A DNA stretch of 60,486 bases, from assembly GCA_026417035.1 (NCBI GenBank), contig JAOAEA010000001.1, forward strand, positions 76,528 through 137,013, written 5' to 3'. Shown here one piece after another: positions 35,816 to 45,110 of this stretch (positions within the stretch are counted from its first letter, which is position 1; the number at the start of each line of letters is the position of its first letter). The notes below the pieces were generated by a model. That model saw nothing but the letters and a program-made list of their open reading frames with translations, made no database searches and was not told where the DNA came from. This DNA comes from Burkholderiales bacterium (GTDB lineage Bacteria; Pseudomonadota; Gammaproteobacteria; Burkholderiales; SG8-39). Position numbers and translations under genes: made by a program.

Positions 35816-36137
35816 GGTCGAGCGCGCGGTACGCGAGTGGGCGGAAAGGCTCGCCGCGGTGGAGCCCGGCGTGCTCGGGGTCGGCTATTTCGGCTCGTTC
35901 GCGCGCGGGGATTCCGGTGTCGGCAGCGACGTCGATCTGGTCGTCGTAGCGGCCGACGACGCGGCGAAGGCGCGGATCCAGCTCGCCGATCGCGTGGGGC
36001 TGCCGGTGCCCTCCGACCTCGTCGTGTTCACCGACGGCGAGTGGCGCGCGATGCAAGCGGAAGCCGGCCGGTTCGCCCAGACCCTCGCGAGAGAGACGAA
36101 GTGGATCGTCGGCGGCGGCCCGCGCGCGGACGCCTGA
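35763..36137 (+). CDS. Minimal nucleotidyltransferase (MNT) of a HEPN-MNT pair
   Basis: About 124 residues if started at ATG 35763, which overlaps the HEPN gene; a TTG at 35778 is another option. The polymerase-beta-type motif GSFARGDSGVGSDVDL is complete: Gly44-Ser45, then Asp56 and Asp58 as metal ligands. In characterised type VII systems the MNT antitoxin AMPylates the HEPN toxin. The pair lies between LPS core genes and is not obviously linked to them; a mobile defence or stress module is plausible. Confidence 0.83.
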   Translation: MPTRSLSSRVLEWPAPAEVERAVREWAERLAAVEPGVLGVGYFGSFARGDSGVGSDVDLVVVAADDAAKARIQLADRVGLPVPSDLVVFTDGEWRAMQAEAGRFAQTLARETKWIVGGGPRADA

Positions 36138-36209
36138 GCCTGGCGCGGAGCTTGCGACCACCGCCCCTCGCATGCAGCGCGCACCCGTTCCTGCACGGCC
36201 GCTGACGAC

Positions 36210-36968
36210 GTGAGCGCCCCCCGCGCGCCGCTCTCGGCGGTGATCATCGCGAAGGACGCGGCCGCGCAGCTCGACGCCTGTCTCGCGAGCCTCGACTTCG
36301 CCGACGAGATCGTGCTCGTCGATTCGGGCAGCACCGACGCGACGCGCGAGATCGCCCGCGCGCGGGGCGCGCGCGTGATCGAACAGGCGTGGCTCGGCTA
36401 CGGGCCGCAGAAGCAGTTCGCGGTCGGCCAGGCGCGCCACGACTGGGTGCTCTGCATCGACACCGACGAGCGCGTGAGCCCGGAGCTCGCCGCCTCGATT
36501 CGCGCCGAGCTCGCCGCGCCGCGCGGCCACGTGTACGAGTTCGCGCGCCGCAACCGCTTCATGGGCCGGTACCTGCGCCACGGCGAGGGCTATCCGGACT
36601 GGAGCCGGCGGCTCTTCCACCGCGGCCACGCCCGCTGGAGCGACGACCCGGTCCACGAGCAGGTGCTCACCGACGAACCGGTGCTGCGCCTCGCGGGCGA
36701 CCTGCTCCACGACTCCGCCGAGAGCCTCGCGCGTTACCTCGAGAAGCAGGACCGCTACACCACGCTCCAGGCCGAGCGCATGATCGCCGCCGGCGAGCGG
36801 CCGGCCCTCGCGCGCATGCTCGCGAGCCCGGTCGTGCGCTTCGTGAAGTTCTACTTCGTCCGCCTCGGCTTCCTCGACGGCATCCCGGGCCTGGTGCACA
36901 TCGCGATCGGCTGCCGCAACAGCTTCTTGAAGTATGCGAAGGCGAGGGGGATCGTGAGGTGCCGATGA
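36210..36968 (+). CDS. WaaE/KdtX-like glycosyltransferase, GT2
   Basis: A 252-residue GT2-fold transferase starting at GTG 36210. The nucleotide-binding start LSAVIIAKDAAAQLDACLASL, the acidic motif VDSGSTDATREI, and CIDTDERVSPEL (DxD) are present, with GYPDWSRRLFHRG and DDPVHEQV downstream, the pattern of the LPS core glucosyltransferase WaaE/KdtX group. It probably adds a hexose to the inner core, consistent with waaA and waaC next door. An HEPN-MNT pair interrupts the locus. Confidence 0.85.
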   Translation: MSAPRAPLSAVIIAKDAAAQLDACLASLDFADEIVLVDSGSTDATREIARARGARVIEQAWLGYGPQKQFAVGQARHDWVLCIDTDERVSPELAASIRAELAAPRGHVYEFARRNRFMGRYLRHGEGYPDWSRRLFHRGHARWSDDPVHEQVLTDEPVLRLAGDLLHDSAESLARYLEKQDRYTTLQAERMIAAGERPALARMLASPVVRFVKFYFVRLGFLDGIPGLVHIAIGCRNSFLKYAKARGIVRCR

Positions 36969-37046
36969 GGCACAGCCGCCCCGCACCGAGGGCAAGGGCG
37001 CCGGTCTGCTCTGGCGCGAGCAAGGTTCCGTCGGACGGCCGCGGCG

Positions 37047-37055
37047 TGCGATAAT
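37047..37055 (+). promoter_or_regulatory. Extended -10 promoter element before the polysaccharide cluster
   Basis: TGCGATAAT is an extended -10 box, 36 nt before the first polysaccharide gene. No good -35 is visible, as allowed for this class. It is the most plausible start of the cluster transcript. Confidence 0.4.
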
Positions 37056-37090
37056 TTGCGGCTTTTCAGGCGCCCCGAGGTGACCCCGCG

Positions 37091-38401
37091 ATGGGAGCTA
37101 AAGTAGAACTGCTACGCAAGCTCGACGACCGTTCCGCGGTGATCGGCATCGTGGGTCTCGGCTACGTCGGCCTGCCGCTCATGCTGCGGTTCGTCGACGT
37201 GGGCTACCGGGTACTCGGCTTCGACATCGACGCGGCCAAAGTGGCGAAGCTCACCGCCGGCGAGACCTACATCGAGCACATCCCGGCGAAGGCCGTCGCC
37301 GCGGCGCGCGCGAAGGGCTTCGAGGCAACAACCGATTTCGCCCGTGCGCGGGAGGCCGATGCGCTCGTCATCTGCGTGCCGACGCCGCTCGACCGGCACC
37401 GGGAGCCCGACCTCTCGTTCGTGATCGGCACGATGGAATCGCTCGCGCCGCACCTCCGCGCCGGGCAGATCGTCTCCCTCGAGAGCACGACCTATCCCGG
37501 AACGACCGACGAGGAGCTCAGGCCCCGCATCGAGGCGCGTGGCTTCGCGGTCGGCCGCGACGTGTTCCTGGTGTTCTCGCCCGAGCGCGAGGATCCGGGC
37601 AACCCGAATTTCGGCACCCGCACGATCCCGAAAGTCTGCGGCGGGACCACGCCGGACTGCCTCGAAGTCGGGCTCGCGCTCTACCGCCAGGCGATCGACC
37701 GCATGGTGCCGGTGAGCTCGACACGCGCCGCGGAGATGACCAAGCTCCTGGAGAACATCCACCGCGCGGTGAACATCGGCCTCGTAAACGAGATGAAGAT
37801 GATCGCCGACCGCATGGGCATCGACATCCACGAGGTGATCCGCGCGGCGGCCACCAAGCCGTTCGGCTTCGTTCCCTATTGGCCCGGCCCGGGACTCGGC
37901 GGGCACTGCATCCCGATCGACCCCTTCTACCTCACGTGGAAGGCGCGGGAATATGGGCTTCACACCCGCTTCATCGAGCTCGCCGGCGAAGTCAACCGCG
38001 CAATGCCGGAGTGGGTGGTTGGCAAGGTGGCCGACGCGCTGAACGACCGCGGCAAGGCGATCAAGGGCAGCCGCATCCTCGTGCTCGGCATCGCTTACAA
38101 GAAGAACGTCGACGACATGCGCGAGTCGCCCGCCGTCGAGCTCATGGAACTGCTCACGAAGAAGGGCGCGACCATCGCCTACTCCGACCCGCACGTGCCG
38201 GTGTTTCCGCGGATGCGGGAGCACTACTTCGAGCTGAAGAGCGCTCCCTTGGACGCGCAGTCAGTCGCTTCCTACGACCTCGTGCTCGTTGCGACGAACC
38301 ACGATGCGTTCGATTATGACCTCGTCCGCAACCATGCGAAGCTCATCGTCGACACGCGCGGGGTGTATCTCGAGCCTGCCGCGAACGTGGTAAAAGCATG
38401 A
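37091..38401 (+). CDS. Nucleotide-sugar 6-dehydrogenase (WbpA/TviB-like)
   Basis: A 436-residue NAD-dependent dehydrogenase that oxidises C6 of a UDP-sugar to the uronic acid. Seen: the Rossmann motif [13 protein letters not shown], the phrase [10 protein letters not shown] typical of the UDP-GlcNAc 6-dehydrogenase (WbpA) group, the catalytic cysteine in GGHCIPIDP (Cys273), and the C-terminal lobe [21 protein letters not shown]-GlcNAcA is the likely product; UDP-ManNAcA dehydrogenases are similar. It opens the surface polysaccharide cluster, ending 19 nt before rfbB. Confidence 0.88.
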   Translation: MGAKVELLRKLDDRSAVIGIVGLGYVGLPLMLRFVDVGYRVLGFDIDAAKVAKLTAGETYIEHIPAKAVAAARAKGFEATTDFARAREADALVICVPTPLDRHREPDLSFVIGTMESLAPHLRAGQIVSLESTTYPGTTDEELRPRIEARGFAVGRDVFLVFSPEREDPGNPNFGTRTIPKVCGGTTPDCLEVGLALYRQAIDRMVPVSSTRAAEMTKLLENIHRAVNIGLVNEMKMIADRMGIDIHEVIRAAATKPFGFVPYWPGPGLGGHCIPIDPFYLTWKAREYGLHTRFIELAGEVNRAMPEWVVGKVADALNDRGKAIKGSRILVLGIAYKKNVDDMRESPAVELMELLTKKGATIAYSDPHVPVFPRMREHYFELKSAPLDAQSVASYDLVLVATNHDAFDYDLVRNHAKLIVDTRGVYLEPAANVVKA

Positions 38402-38420
38402 TCGTGGGCACGGGGGTAAT

Positions 38421-39485
38421 ATGATCCTCGTCACCGGCGGCGCCGGCTTCATCGGCGCGAATTTCGTCCTCGAGTGGTTGCGCGTCACGGGCGAGCCGGT
38501 CGTCAACCTCGACAAGCTCACCTACGCGGGCAACCTCGCCAACCTCGCTTCGCTGAAAGACGACCCACGGCACGTCTTCGTGCGCGGCGACATCGGCGAC
38601 CAAGCCCTCGTGGAGAGGCTGCTCGCCGAGCATCGGCCGCGGGCGGTGCTGAACTTCGCCGCGGAAAGCCACGTGGACCGCTCGATCCACGGTCCGGGCG
38701 ACTTCATTCAGACGAACGTCGTCGGCACCTTCCGCCTGCTCGAATCCGTGCGCGGCTACTGGGAGTCCCTGCCGGCTCCGGAAAAGGACGCGTTCCGCTT
38801 CCTGCACGTCTCGACCGACGAGGTGTACGGCTCGCTCGGCCCGGACGATCCCGCGTTTTCGGAGACGACGCGCTACGCGCCGAACAGCCCCTATGCCGCC
38901 TCCAAGGCGGGCTCGGACCACCTCGCGCGCGCCTGGCACCACACTTACGGCCTGCCCGTGCTCACCACGAACTGCTCCAACAACTACGGGCCGTTCCAGT
39001 TCCCCGAGAAGCTCATCCCGCTCGTGATCCTGAACGCCCGCGCCGGCAAGCCGCTGCCGGTCTACGGCGACGGGAAGAACGTGCGCGACTGGCTCTACGT
39101 CGCCGACCACTGCTCGGCGATCCGCGAAGTGCTCGCGAAGGGCCGCGTGGGCGAGGTTTACAACATCGGCGGAAACGCCGAGAAGCAGAACATCGAGGTG
39201 GTCACGACGCTGTGCGAGCTGCTCGACGAGCTCGCGCCGCGGCCCGCCGGACGCCACGCCGATCTCATCACCTTCGTGAAAGACCGTCCGGGGCACGACC
39301 GCCGTTATGCGATCGACGCCACGAAGGTCCGCCGCGAGCTCGGCTGGTCGCCCGCGCACCGCTTCGAAGACGCCCTCGGCGAGACCGTCAAGTGGTATCT
39401 CGCCAACGACGCGTGGGTGAAGGGCGTGCAGAGCGGCGCGTGCGGCAAATGGATGGATGTGAACTACGCGGGACGTGCGGCATGA
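38421..39485 (+). CDS. rfbB: dTDP-glucose 4,6-dehydratase
   Basis: RmlB makes dTDP-4-keto-6-deoxy-D-glucose, the branch point to many deoxy and amino sugars. The 354 residues have the short-chain-dehydrogenase start [26 protein letters not shown], the YxxxK pair in [11 protein letters not shown], and [24 protein letters not shown] ribosome site is at good spacing. It overlaps rfbA by ATGA. No rmlC or rmlD is in the window, so the intermediate may go to amino or branched sugars instead of rhamnose. Confidence 0.96.
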   Translation: MILVTGGAGFIGANFVLEWLRVTGEPVVNLDKLTYAGNLANLASLKDDPRHVFVRGDIGDQALVERLLAEHRPRAVLNFAAESHVDRSIHGPGDFIQTNVVGTFRLLESVRGYWESLPAPEKDAFRFLHVSTDEVYGSLGPDDPAFSETTRYAPNSPYAASKAGSDHLARAWHHTYGLPVLTTNCSNNYGPFQFPEKLIPLVILNARAGKPLPVYGDGKNVRDWLYVADHCSAIREVLAKGRVGEVYNIGGNAEKQNIEVVTTLCELLDELAPRPAGRHADLITFVKDRPGHDRRYAIDATKVRRELGWSPAHRFEDALGETVKWYLANDAWVKGVQSGACGKWMDVNYAGRAA

Positions 39486-40360
39486 AGGGCATTATCCTCG
39501 CCGGCGGGAGCGGCACCCGCCTCTACCCCGTGACGCAGGTCGTTTCAAAGCAGCTCCTGCCCATTTACGACAAGCCGATGATTTACTACCCGCTCTCCGT
39601 GCTCATGCTCGCGGGAATCCGGGAGATCCTGGTCATCTCGACGCCGCAGGACACGCCGCGCTTCGAGCAGCTGCTCAGCAATGGCGCGCAGTGGGGCCTC
39701 AGTTTCTCCTACGCGGTCCAGCCCGAACCGAGGGGGTTACCGGAGGCTTTCCTGATCGGCCGTGACTTCATCGACGGTGGGCCGTCGGCGCTCATCCTCG
39801 GCGACAACGTCTTCTATGGGCACGTCCTCGCGCCGATCGTCCAGCGGGCGGCGCAGAAGGAGGACGGCGCCACGGTGTTCGCGTATCCGGTGAACGACCC
39901 CGAGCGATACGGGGTCGTCGAGTTCGACGCCGAAGGCAGGCCGATCAGCATCGAGGAGAAACCGAAGCATCCGAAATCGCGCTACGCGATCACCGGCCTC
40001 TACTTCTACGATCGGCAGGTCGTGGATATCGCGGCCTCGCTCCGGCCGTCGGCACGTGGCGAACTCGAGATCACTGACATTAACCGCCGCTACCTGGAAA
40101 TGGGCCGGCTGACGGTGACGGCCCTCGGCCGCGGCTACGCATGGCTCGATACCGGGACCCACGAATCGATGCTCGAGGCCTCGCAGTTCATCGAAACAAT
40201 CGAGCGGCGGCAGGGGCTTAAGATCGCCTGCCCCGAGGAGATCGCTTACCGCATGGGCTACATCGATGCCGCGCAGCTCGAAGCGCTCGCGGCGCCGCTC
40301 GCGAGGAGCGGCTACGGCGACTATCTGCTACGAGTGCTCCACGAGCGCGTTTTCCGCTGA
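39482..40360 (+). CDS. rfbA: Glucose-1-phosphate thymidylyltransferase
   Basis: RmlA couples dTTP and glucose-1-phosphate to dTDP-glucose, supplying RmlB. The 292-residue length is standard. Motifs: [16 protein letters not shown], the [17 protein letters not shown] segment, [10 protein letters not shown] and [11 protein letters not shown]. The start ATG overlaps the rfbB stop, so the two enzymes are translationally coupled, although here the order is B then A. Confidence 0.97.
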   Translation: MKGIILAGGSGTRLYPVTQVVSKQLLPIYDKPMIYYPLSVLMLAGIREILVISTPQDTPRFEQLLSNGAQWGLSFSYAVQPEPRGLPEAFLIGRDFIDGGPSALILGDNVFYGHVLAPIVQRAAQKEDGATVFAYPVNDPERYGVVEFDAEGRPISIEEKPKHPKSRYAITGLYFYDRQVVDIAASLRPSARGELEITDINRRYLEMGRLTVTALGRGYAWLDTGTHESMLEASQFIETIERRQGLKIACPEEIAYRMGYIDAAQLEALAAPLARSGYGDYLLRVLHERVFR

Positions 40361-40506
40361 CCCTTGGCGCCGACGCCGCGAGCCCCAAGCAGGGAAGAGC
40401 CGGCCGGCATTTCCCGATAGAATCGAGAATTCGCGCCCGTCGGGTCGGCGCCCCGAGGGCGCTGCGATGACGTGACAAGCCAGCCCCCTCCGGGACCCCG
40501 TCTGCA

Positions 40507-41658
40507 ATGATCCGGACCGATTACCTGCCCTTCGGCAAGCCCAATTTCTCCGACCAAGAGGTTGAAGCCGTGTCGCGCGTGCTGCGCTCGGGCTGGGTGG
40601 GCATGGGTCCGGAGACGATTGCCTTCGAAAACGAGCTCGGCCAGGCGGTCGGCGCGCCGCACGTCGTATCCGTCAATTCGTGCACTTCGGCGCTCTTCCT
40701 CGCCCTGCTCGCCGAGGGTGTCGGGCCGGGCGACGAGGTGGTCTGCCCAAGCCTCACTTGGTGCAGCACTGCGAACGCGGCACTGTACCTGGGGGCAACG
40801 CCGGTTTTCGCTGACATCGAAGAGGACACGCTCTGCGCAACCCCGGACCGCCTGCTCGCCGCGGTCACGCCACGGACGCGCGCGGTCGTCCCCGTGCACT
40901 TTGGCGGGCTCGCGATCGACGTCGCAGAGCTACGCCGCAAACTCCCGCCTCATGTGGCGATCGTGGAGGACGCCGCGCACGCTTTAGGCGCGCGCTACCG
41001 CGACGGAACGCCTGTGGGTAGCTCCGGCAATGCCGTCTGCTTCAGCTTTTACGCCAACAAGAATCTCTCGACTGGGGAAGGCGGAGCAATCGCGCTTGCC
41101 GATACGGGCAAGGCCAACCGTCTGCGCTCGCTGCGCCTCCATGCTCTGCCGCTCGATGCCTGGAAGCGCTTCAGCGACCCGCGCTCCCTGCTCCTTTCGA
41201 ACCTGATCGACGAGCTCGGCTACAAGATGAACTATACCGACCTCAACGCCGCGATCGGCCGCGTTCAGCTGCGCCGTCAGCCCGAGTTCGCGGCGGCCCG
41301 GCGTGTTGTCGCCGAGCGCTATGCGCGCGTACTTTGCGAGACGGCGCCGGATATCAGGCTGCAGCGCGACTGCACCGGGCCGGCCCACGCCCGCCATCTC
41401 TTCGTCATCCAGCTGCCGATCGAGCGCCTCGCACGCACCCGTGACGAGATCGTGCGCGGCCTGCGCGAGCGCAACGTCGGAGCGTCGATCCACTACACGC
41501 CGCTGCACGTCATGCCGCTTTACGCGGATTGCCCCCAAGGCCAACTCCCTGTCACCGAGCGCGTCGCGGCGCGGATCCTGACCCTCCCGATCAGCGCAAG
41601 CATGACAGTCGGGGACGCCGACTATGTCCTCGAGCAGCTGCTCGAGGTCCTTCAATAG
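40507..41658 (+). CDS. DegT/DnrJ/EryC1/StrS aminotransferase 1
   Basis: A 383-residue PLP-dependent sugar aminotransferase of the ArnB/DesI class, acting on keto-sugar nucleotides with glutamate or glutamine as donor. The PLP lysine is Lys185 in FYANKNLSTGEGG; EDAAHALGARY holds the conserved Asp-Ala-Ala-His. The C-terminal IHYTPLHVMPLYAD is typical of ArnB-like members that aminate a 4-keto sugar. With rfbA/rfbB just upstream, dTDP-4-keto-6-deoxyglucose is a sensible substrate (inference). A TAGAAT box at 40418-40423 in the 146-nt gap before it is a possible internal promoter. Confidence 0.9.
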   Translation: MIRTDYLPFGKPNFSDQEVEAVSRVLRSGWVGMGPETIAFENELGQAVGAPHVVSVNSCTSALFLALLAEGVGPGDEVVCPSLTWCSTANAALYLGATPVFADIEEDTLCATPDRLLAAVTPRTRAVVPVHFGGLAIDVAELRRKLPPHVAIVEDAAHALGARYRDGTPVGSSGNAVCFSFYANKNLSTGEGGAIALADTGKANRLRSLRLHALPLDAWKRFSDPRSLLLSNLIDELGYKMNYTDLNAAIGRVQLRRQPEFAAARRVVAERYARVLCETAPDIRLQRDCTGPAHARHLFVIQLPIERLARTRDEIVRGLRERNVGASIHYTPLHVMPLYADCPQGQLPVTERVAARILTLPISASMTVGDADYVLEQLLEVLQ

Positions 41659-41674
41659 CGAGCCGAACAAGCCG

Positions 41675-42676
41675 ATGCAAGCATGCAACCCGAACGACGC
41701 GGGGATCCGTGTCCGACATGGCTTCTACGGCAGGCTGAGTGCGGCTTTCCCGTCGCAGGTCATCGTGGACGCAACCGAGGTGTGCAACCTCGCGTGCATC
41801 CATTGCCCGCATCCGGAGTTCAAGCGTTCGCACCACTACGGCGAGCGGCATCTCGATGAAGCCCTGCACCACAAGATGGTCGAGGAGGTGCGCGAGCACG
41901 GCCAGGGGCATACGCAGTACATCCGCTACACCAGCAATGGCGAGCCGCTGGTGCACCCTCACATCTACGACATGCTCGAATACGCGGTGCGCCACTCGGG
42001 CGTGTTCGTGACCCTGACGACCAACGGAACGATCATGAACGAGAAGCGGGTCGAGAAGCTTCTCGCCTCGGGCCTGCACATGGTCGACATCAGCATCGAT
42101 GCGTTCCGCCCAGAGACCTACGCGGCGATCCGCGTGAATGGCAGACTCGAGACGACGCGACGGAATGTGCTCAGGCTTCTTGAGCTGAAGCGGAGCACCA
42201 ACGCCGCCACGCGCGTGGTGGTGAGCTTCGTCGAACAGGCCCAGAACGCGGGGGAGGCCGGCGACTTCGAGCGCTATTGGAAGGACCAGGGCGCCGACTA
42301 TGTGATCATCAGGCGGCTCCATTCGGCGGCGGGGTCGGTGCCCGGGATCGCAGCGGAAATGCGGAACGCCAGCCCGCCCACGGTCCGCTATCCATGCCTC
42401 TACCCCTGGGAGCGAATCCTGCTCAATCCGCGCGGCGAGCTCGCCTTCTGCCCGCAGGACTGGGTGCACGGCTCGGTGATCGCCGATTACAGGAGCACCA
42501 CCATCCGCGACGTCTGGCAGGGGGAAGCCTACCGGCGCCTGCGGGAGGCCCATCTTTGCAATGACTTCCGCGAACACGCGTTCTGCGGCCAGTGCCCGGA
42601 CTGGAGCGCGACCCGCTGGCCGGGGCAGGGGCGCAGCTACGCCGATCTCGTCGCGGAGTTTCGGGGCGATGCGTGA
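41675..42676 (+). CDS. Radical SAM/SPASM protein of the polysaccharide cluster
   Basis: About 333 residues from ATG 41675, which follows the upstream stop by 16 nt; the open frame begins earlier inside the aminotransferase gene. The radical SAM cluster motif is CNLACIHC (CxxxCxxC). The C-terminal part has the SPASM-type cysteines: PCLYPWERILLNPRGELAFC and later CNDFREHAFCGQC, so one or two auxiliary iron-sulfur clusters are expected. Radical SAM enzymes in glycan clusters epimerise, dehydrate or methylate sugars; peptide modification is also possible. It overlaps the wbqC-like gene by GTGA. Confidence 0.87.
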   Translation: MQACNPNDAGIRVRHGFYGRLSAAFPSQVIVDATEVCNLACIHCPHPEFKRSHHYGERHLDEALHHKMVEEVREHGQGHTQYIRYTSNGEPLVHPHIYDMLEYAVRHSGVFVTLTTNGTIMNEKRVEKLLASGLHMVDISIDAFRPETYAAIRVNGRLETTRRNVLRLLELKRSTNAATRVVVSFVEQAQNAGEAGDFERYWKDQGADYVIIRRLHSAAGSVPGIAAEMRNASPPTVRYPCLYPWERILLNPRGELAFCPQDWVHGSVIADYRSTTIRDVWQGEAYRRLREAHLCNDFREHAFCGQCPDWSATRWPGQGRSYADLVAEFRGDA

Positions 42677-43398
42677 AGCGGGTCGTCGTCAACCAGTCGA
42701 GCTACATCCCCTGGAAGGGATATTTCGACCTGATCCACGATGCGGATCTGTTCGTGTTCTACGACGACGTCCAGTTCACGGTGCGCGATTGGCGCAGCCG
42801 TAACCGCATCAAGACGCCGCAGGGCGCGATCTGGCTGACGGTACCCGTCGGGAGCGACCGCAACCGGCTGGTGTGCGACGTGGTCATCACCGACGCGGGA
42901 TGGCAGAAACGCCACTTCGAGTCGCTCCGACACAGCTACTCGCGCGCGCCATATTTCAGGGACTACGAACCGTTCCTTCGCGAGGTCTACCTCGAACGCC
43001 GTTGGAACAACCTCTCGGCGCTCAACCAGTTCCTGATCCGCAGGATCGCCGAGGAATTCCTCGGCATCCGCACCTTGTTTGCGCAATCGACGGAGTTCAA
43101 CGCGCCGGGCCGCAAGGCCGACCGGATCCTCGCGCTCGCCAAGGCCGCGGGCGCCACGACTTACCTCTCCGGGCCTGCGGCGAAGGCCTATCTCGACCCG
43201 GCGGCGTTCTCGGCGGCGGGGATCGAGCTTCAGTGGAAAGAGTACCCGGCCTACCCCGAGTATCCGCAGCTGCACCCCCCTTTTGATCACGCGGTGACCG
43301 TGCTCGACCTACTCTTCCACGTCGGACCGGCAGCTCCTTGGTACATCTGGGGCTGGCGCGAGGGCTCCCCGCGGCCGGACGACTCACTTGGCCAATGA
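42673..43398 (+). CDS. WbqC-like protein
   Basis: A 241-residue protein of the WbqC family, found in O-antigen and other surface glycan loci and of unknown biochemical role. Hallmarks: VVNQSSYIPWKGYFDLIHDADLFVFYDDVQF at the start, RNRIKTPQGAIWLTVPV, and the C-terminal TYLSGPAAKAYLD. It has no signal or membrane segment. It starts at a GTG overlapping the radical SAM stop and its own stop overlaps the next gene, so it belongs to a coupled run of genes. The pairing suggests that it assists the radical SAM step or a following acyl/amine transfer (inference). Confidence 0.88.
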   Translation: MKRVVVNQSSYIPWKGYFDLIHDADLFVFYDDVQFTVRDWRSRNRIKTPQGAIWLTVPVGSDRNRLVCDVVITDAGWQKRHFESLRHSYSRAPYFRDYEPFLREVYLERRWNNLSALNQFLIRRIAEEFLGIRTLFAQSTEFNAPGRKADRILALAKAAGATTYLSGPAAKAYLDPAAFSAAGIELQWKEYPAYPEYPQLHPPFDHAVTVLDLLFHVGPAAPWYIWGWREGSPRPDDSLGQ

Positions 43399-44366
43399 GC
43401 CGCCTCTTCAGCATCGTCGTCCCGGTCTTCCAGAACGAGGCGAATCTCGGCGACACCGTGCCGCGCCTGCTGGCGCTCGCTGGCGCGTTGCCGGAGTACC
43501 GGCTTGAGCTGGTCTTCGTCGACGACGGCTCGACCGACCGCTCGTACGAGATGTTGAAGGATCACGCGCGGCGCCACCCGGCGACGATCCGCATCGTCAA
43601 GCTGACCCGCAACTTCGGCCAGACGCCGGCGATCCAGGCTGGCCTGCGGTTCGCCCGTGGCGACTGCGTCGGCATCATCTCCGCCGACCTGCAGGAGCCC
43701 TGCGAGATCTTCGTCGACATGGTGCGCGAGTGGGAACGGGGCGCGCAGTTCGTGATCGGCGAGCGCGAGGCGCGCGATGAGAGTGCCGTGCACCAGCGGG
43801 TCTCGAGCGTCTATTGGCGCCTTATCCGCCGCTACGCGTTCCGCGACTTTCCTGCGCTCGGTTACGACTTCTGCCTCCTCGACCGCCAGGTCGTTCAGGA
43901 CATCAATCACATCAACGAGAAGAACTCGTCGATCTTCGTGTTGATCTACTGGCTCGGCTACCGCCCAGTGCGCATCCCCGTGCGGCGCACCGTGCGCGAA
44001 AAAGGTCGCTCCCAGTGGCGGCTAACGAAGAAGGTGAGCTTCACCATCGATACCCTGATCGGCTTCACCTATCTCCCGGCGCGTGTCATCACCTGGTCGG
44101 GTCTCGCGGTCGGGCTCGGCTGCCTCGCATACCTCGCGGTCGTGACCGTGGCCTGGCTCGCGTTCCGCGCCGCGCCGGCCGGCTGGCTCACCGTGGTAGG
44201 CCTGGTCGCGCTCCTCGGTGCGATGACGCTTTTTTCGCTCGGCATCATCGCCGAATACCTGGTTCGCATACTGGACGAGGCGCGCAAACGCCCCCCGTAC
44301 GTCGTCGAGCGCTGCGAGTCCTTCGAGCCGGGATCAGGCGAGGCTCGTGCACAGGGGCCCCACTGA
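43395..44366 (+). CDS. Membrane-associated GT2 glycosyltransferase (GtrB/ArnC-like)
   Basis: A 323-residue transferase of the DPM1/GtrB/ArnC type that loads a sugar on polyprenyl phosphate. Motifs: FSIVVPVFQNEANL, VFVDDGSTDRSYEML (DxD-type), RNFGQTPAIQAGLRFARGD and ADLQEPCE. Two hydrophobic helices near the C-terminus (about 235-262 and 272-295) anchor it in the inner membrane. It starts with ATGA overlap. The polyprenyl-linked sugar could feed the GT-C type protein encoded two genes later. Confidence 0.88.
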   Translation: MSRLFSIVVPVFQNEANLGDTVPRLLALAGALPEYRLELVFVDDGSTDRSYEMLKDHARRHPATIRIVKLTRNFGQTPAIQAGLRFARGDCVGIISADLQEPCEIFVDMVREWERGAQFVIGEREARDESAVHQRVSSVYWRLIRRYAFRDFPALGYDFCLLDRQVVQDINHINEKNSSIFVLIYWLGYRPVRIPVRRTVREKGRSQWRLTKKVSFTIDTLIGFTYLPARVITWSGLAVGLGCLAYLAVVTVAWLAFRAAPAGWLTVVGLVALLGAMTLFSLGIIAEYLVRILDEARKRPPYVVERCESFEPGSGEARAQGPH

Positions 44367-45106
44367 TGGAACGCGCAAGCTACGCCCTCGCCGCAGAGGT
44401 CGAGAACACGCACTGGTGGTTCCGCGGGCGACGCGAGATCCTGCGCGCAGCCATCGTGCGCGCGCTGGCGGGCGCGCCGCGCCCGGCGCATCTGCTCGAA
44501 GCAGGCTGCGGCAACGGCGGCAACCTGCCGCTGCTCGCCGAGTTCGGCCGCGTCAGCGCTTTCGAGCTCGACGACGTCGCGCGCGAGCGCGCCGTCGCGA
44601 GGCGCATGGCGGTGGTCGCGCGGGGTTCGCTTCCCGACGACATCCCGTTCGCGCCCGGCGAATTCGACCTCGTCGCGGCGCTCGATGTGGTCGAGCACGT
44701 GGACGATGACCGCGCGGCGATCCTCGGCCTCGCCGCCCGCGTGCGTCCCGGCGGCTGTCTCCTGCTCACGGTGCCGGCTTTCCGCTGGTTGTGGAGCGAG
44801 CATGACGACATCACCCACCACCGGCGGCGTTACACTGCGGCGGAGATCAAAGCGTTGTTCCGGGGCGCCGGGCTCGCCACCGAGCACCTGTCCTATTTCA
44901 ATACCCTTCTTTTCCCGCTCGCCGCGGCTCACATCAAGCTGCGACGATTGCTGCGGCTCGACCCCTATTCGGCCTTCCGCACGCCACCCCGATGGCAGAA
45001 CGAGGTGCTCGCTTCGGTCTTCGCGCTCGAGCGCGGCCTCGCGCCGCGCTTCCGGCTGCCGTTCGGCATCTCGCTCCTCGGGTGGGCGCGCAAGCCCGCC
45101 GCCTGA
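44366..45106 (+). CDS. Class I SAM-dependent methyltransferase 1
   Basis: A 246-residue methyltransferase starting at TGATG with the preceding gene. Motif I is HLLEAGCGNGGNLPLLAEFG; FDLVAALDVVEHVDDDRAAI is the acidic and post-II region; WLWSEHDDITHHRRRYTAAEI is characteristic of a group common in glycan clusters. Substrates are not known for this group; O-methylation of a sugar or lipid-linked glycan is likely. Confidence 0.85.
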   Translation: MERASYALAAEVENTHWWFRGRREILRAAIVRALAGAPRPAHLLEAGCGNGGNLPLLAEFGRVSAFELDDVARERAVARRMAVVARGSLPDDIPFAPGEFDLVAALDVVEHVDDDRAAILGLAARVRPGGCLLLTVPAFRWLWSEHDDITHHRRRYTAAEIKALFRGAGLATEHLSYFNTLLFPLAAAHIKLRRLLRLDPYSAFRTPPRWQNEVLASVFALERGLAPRFRLPFGISLLGWARKPAA

Positions 45107-45110
45107 TCGC

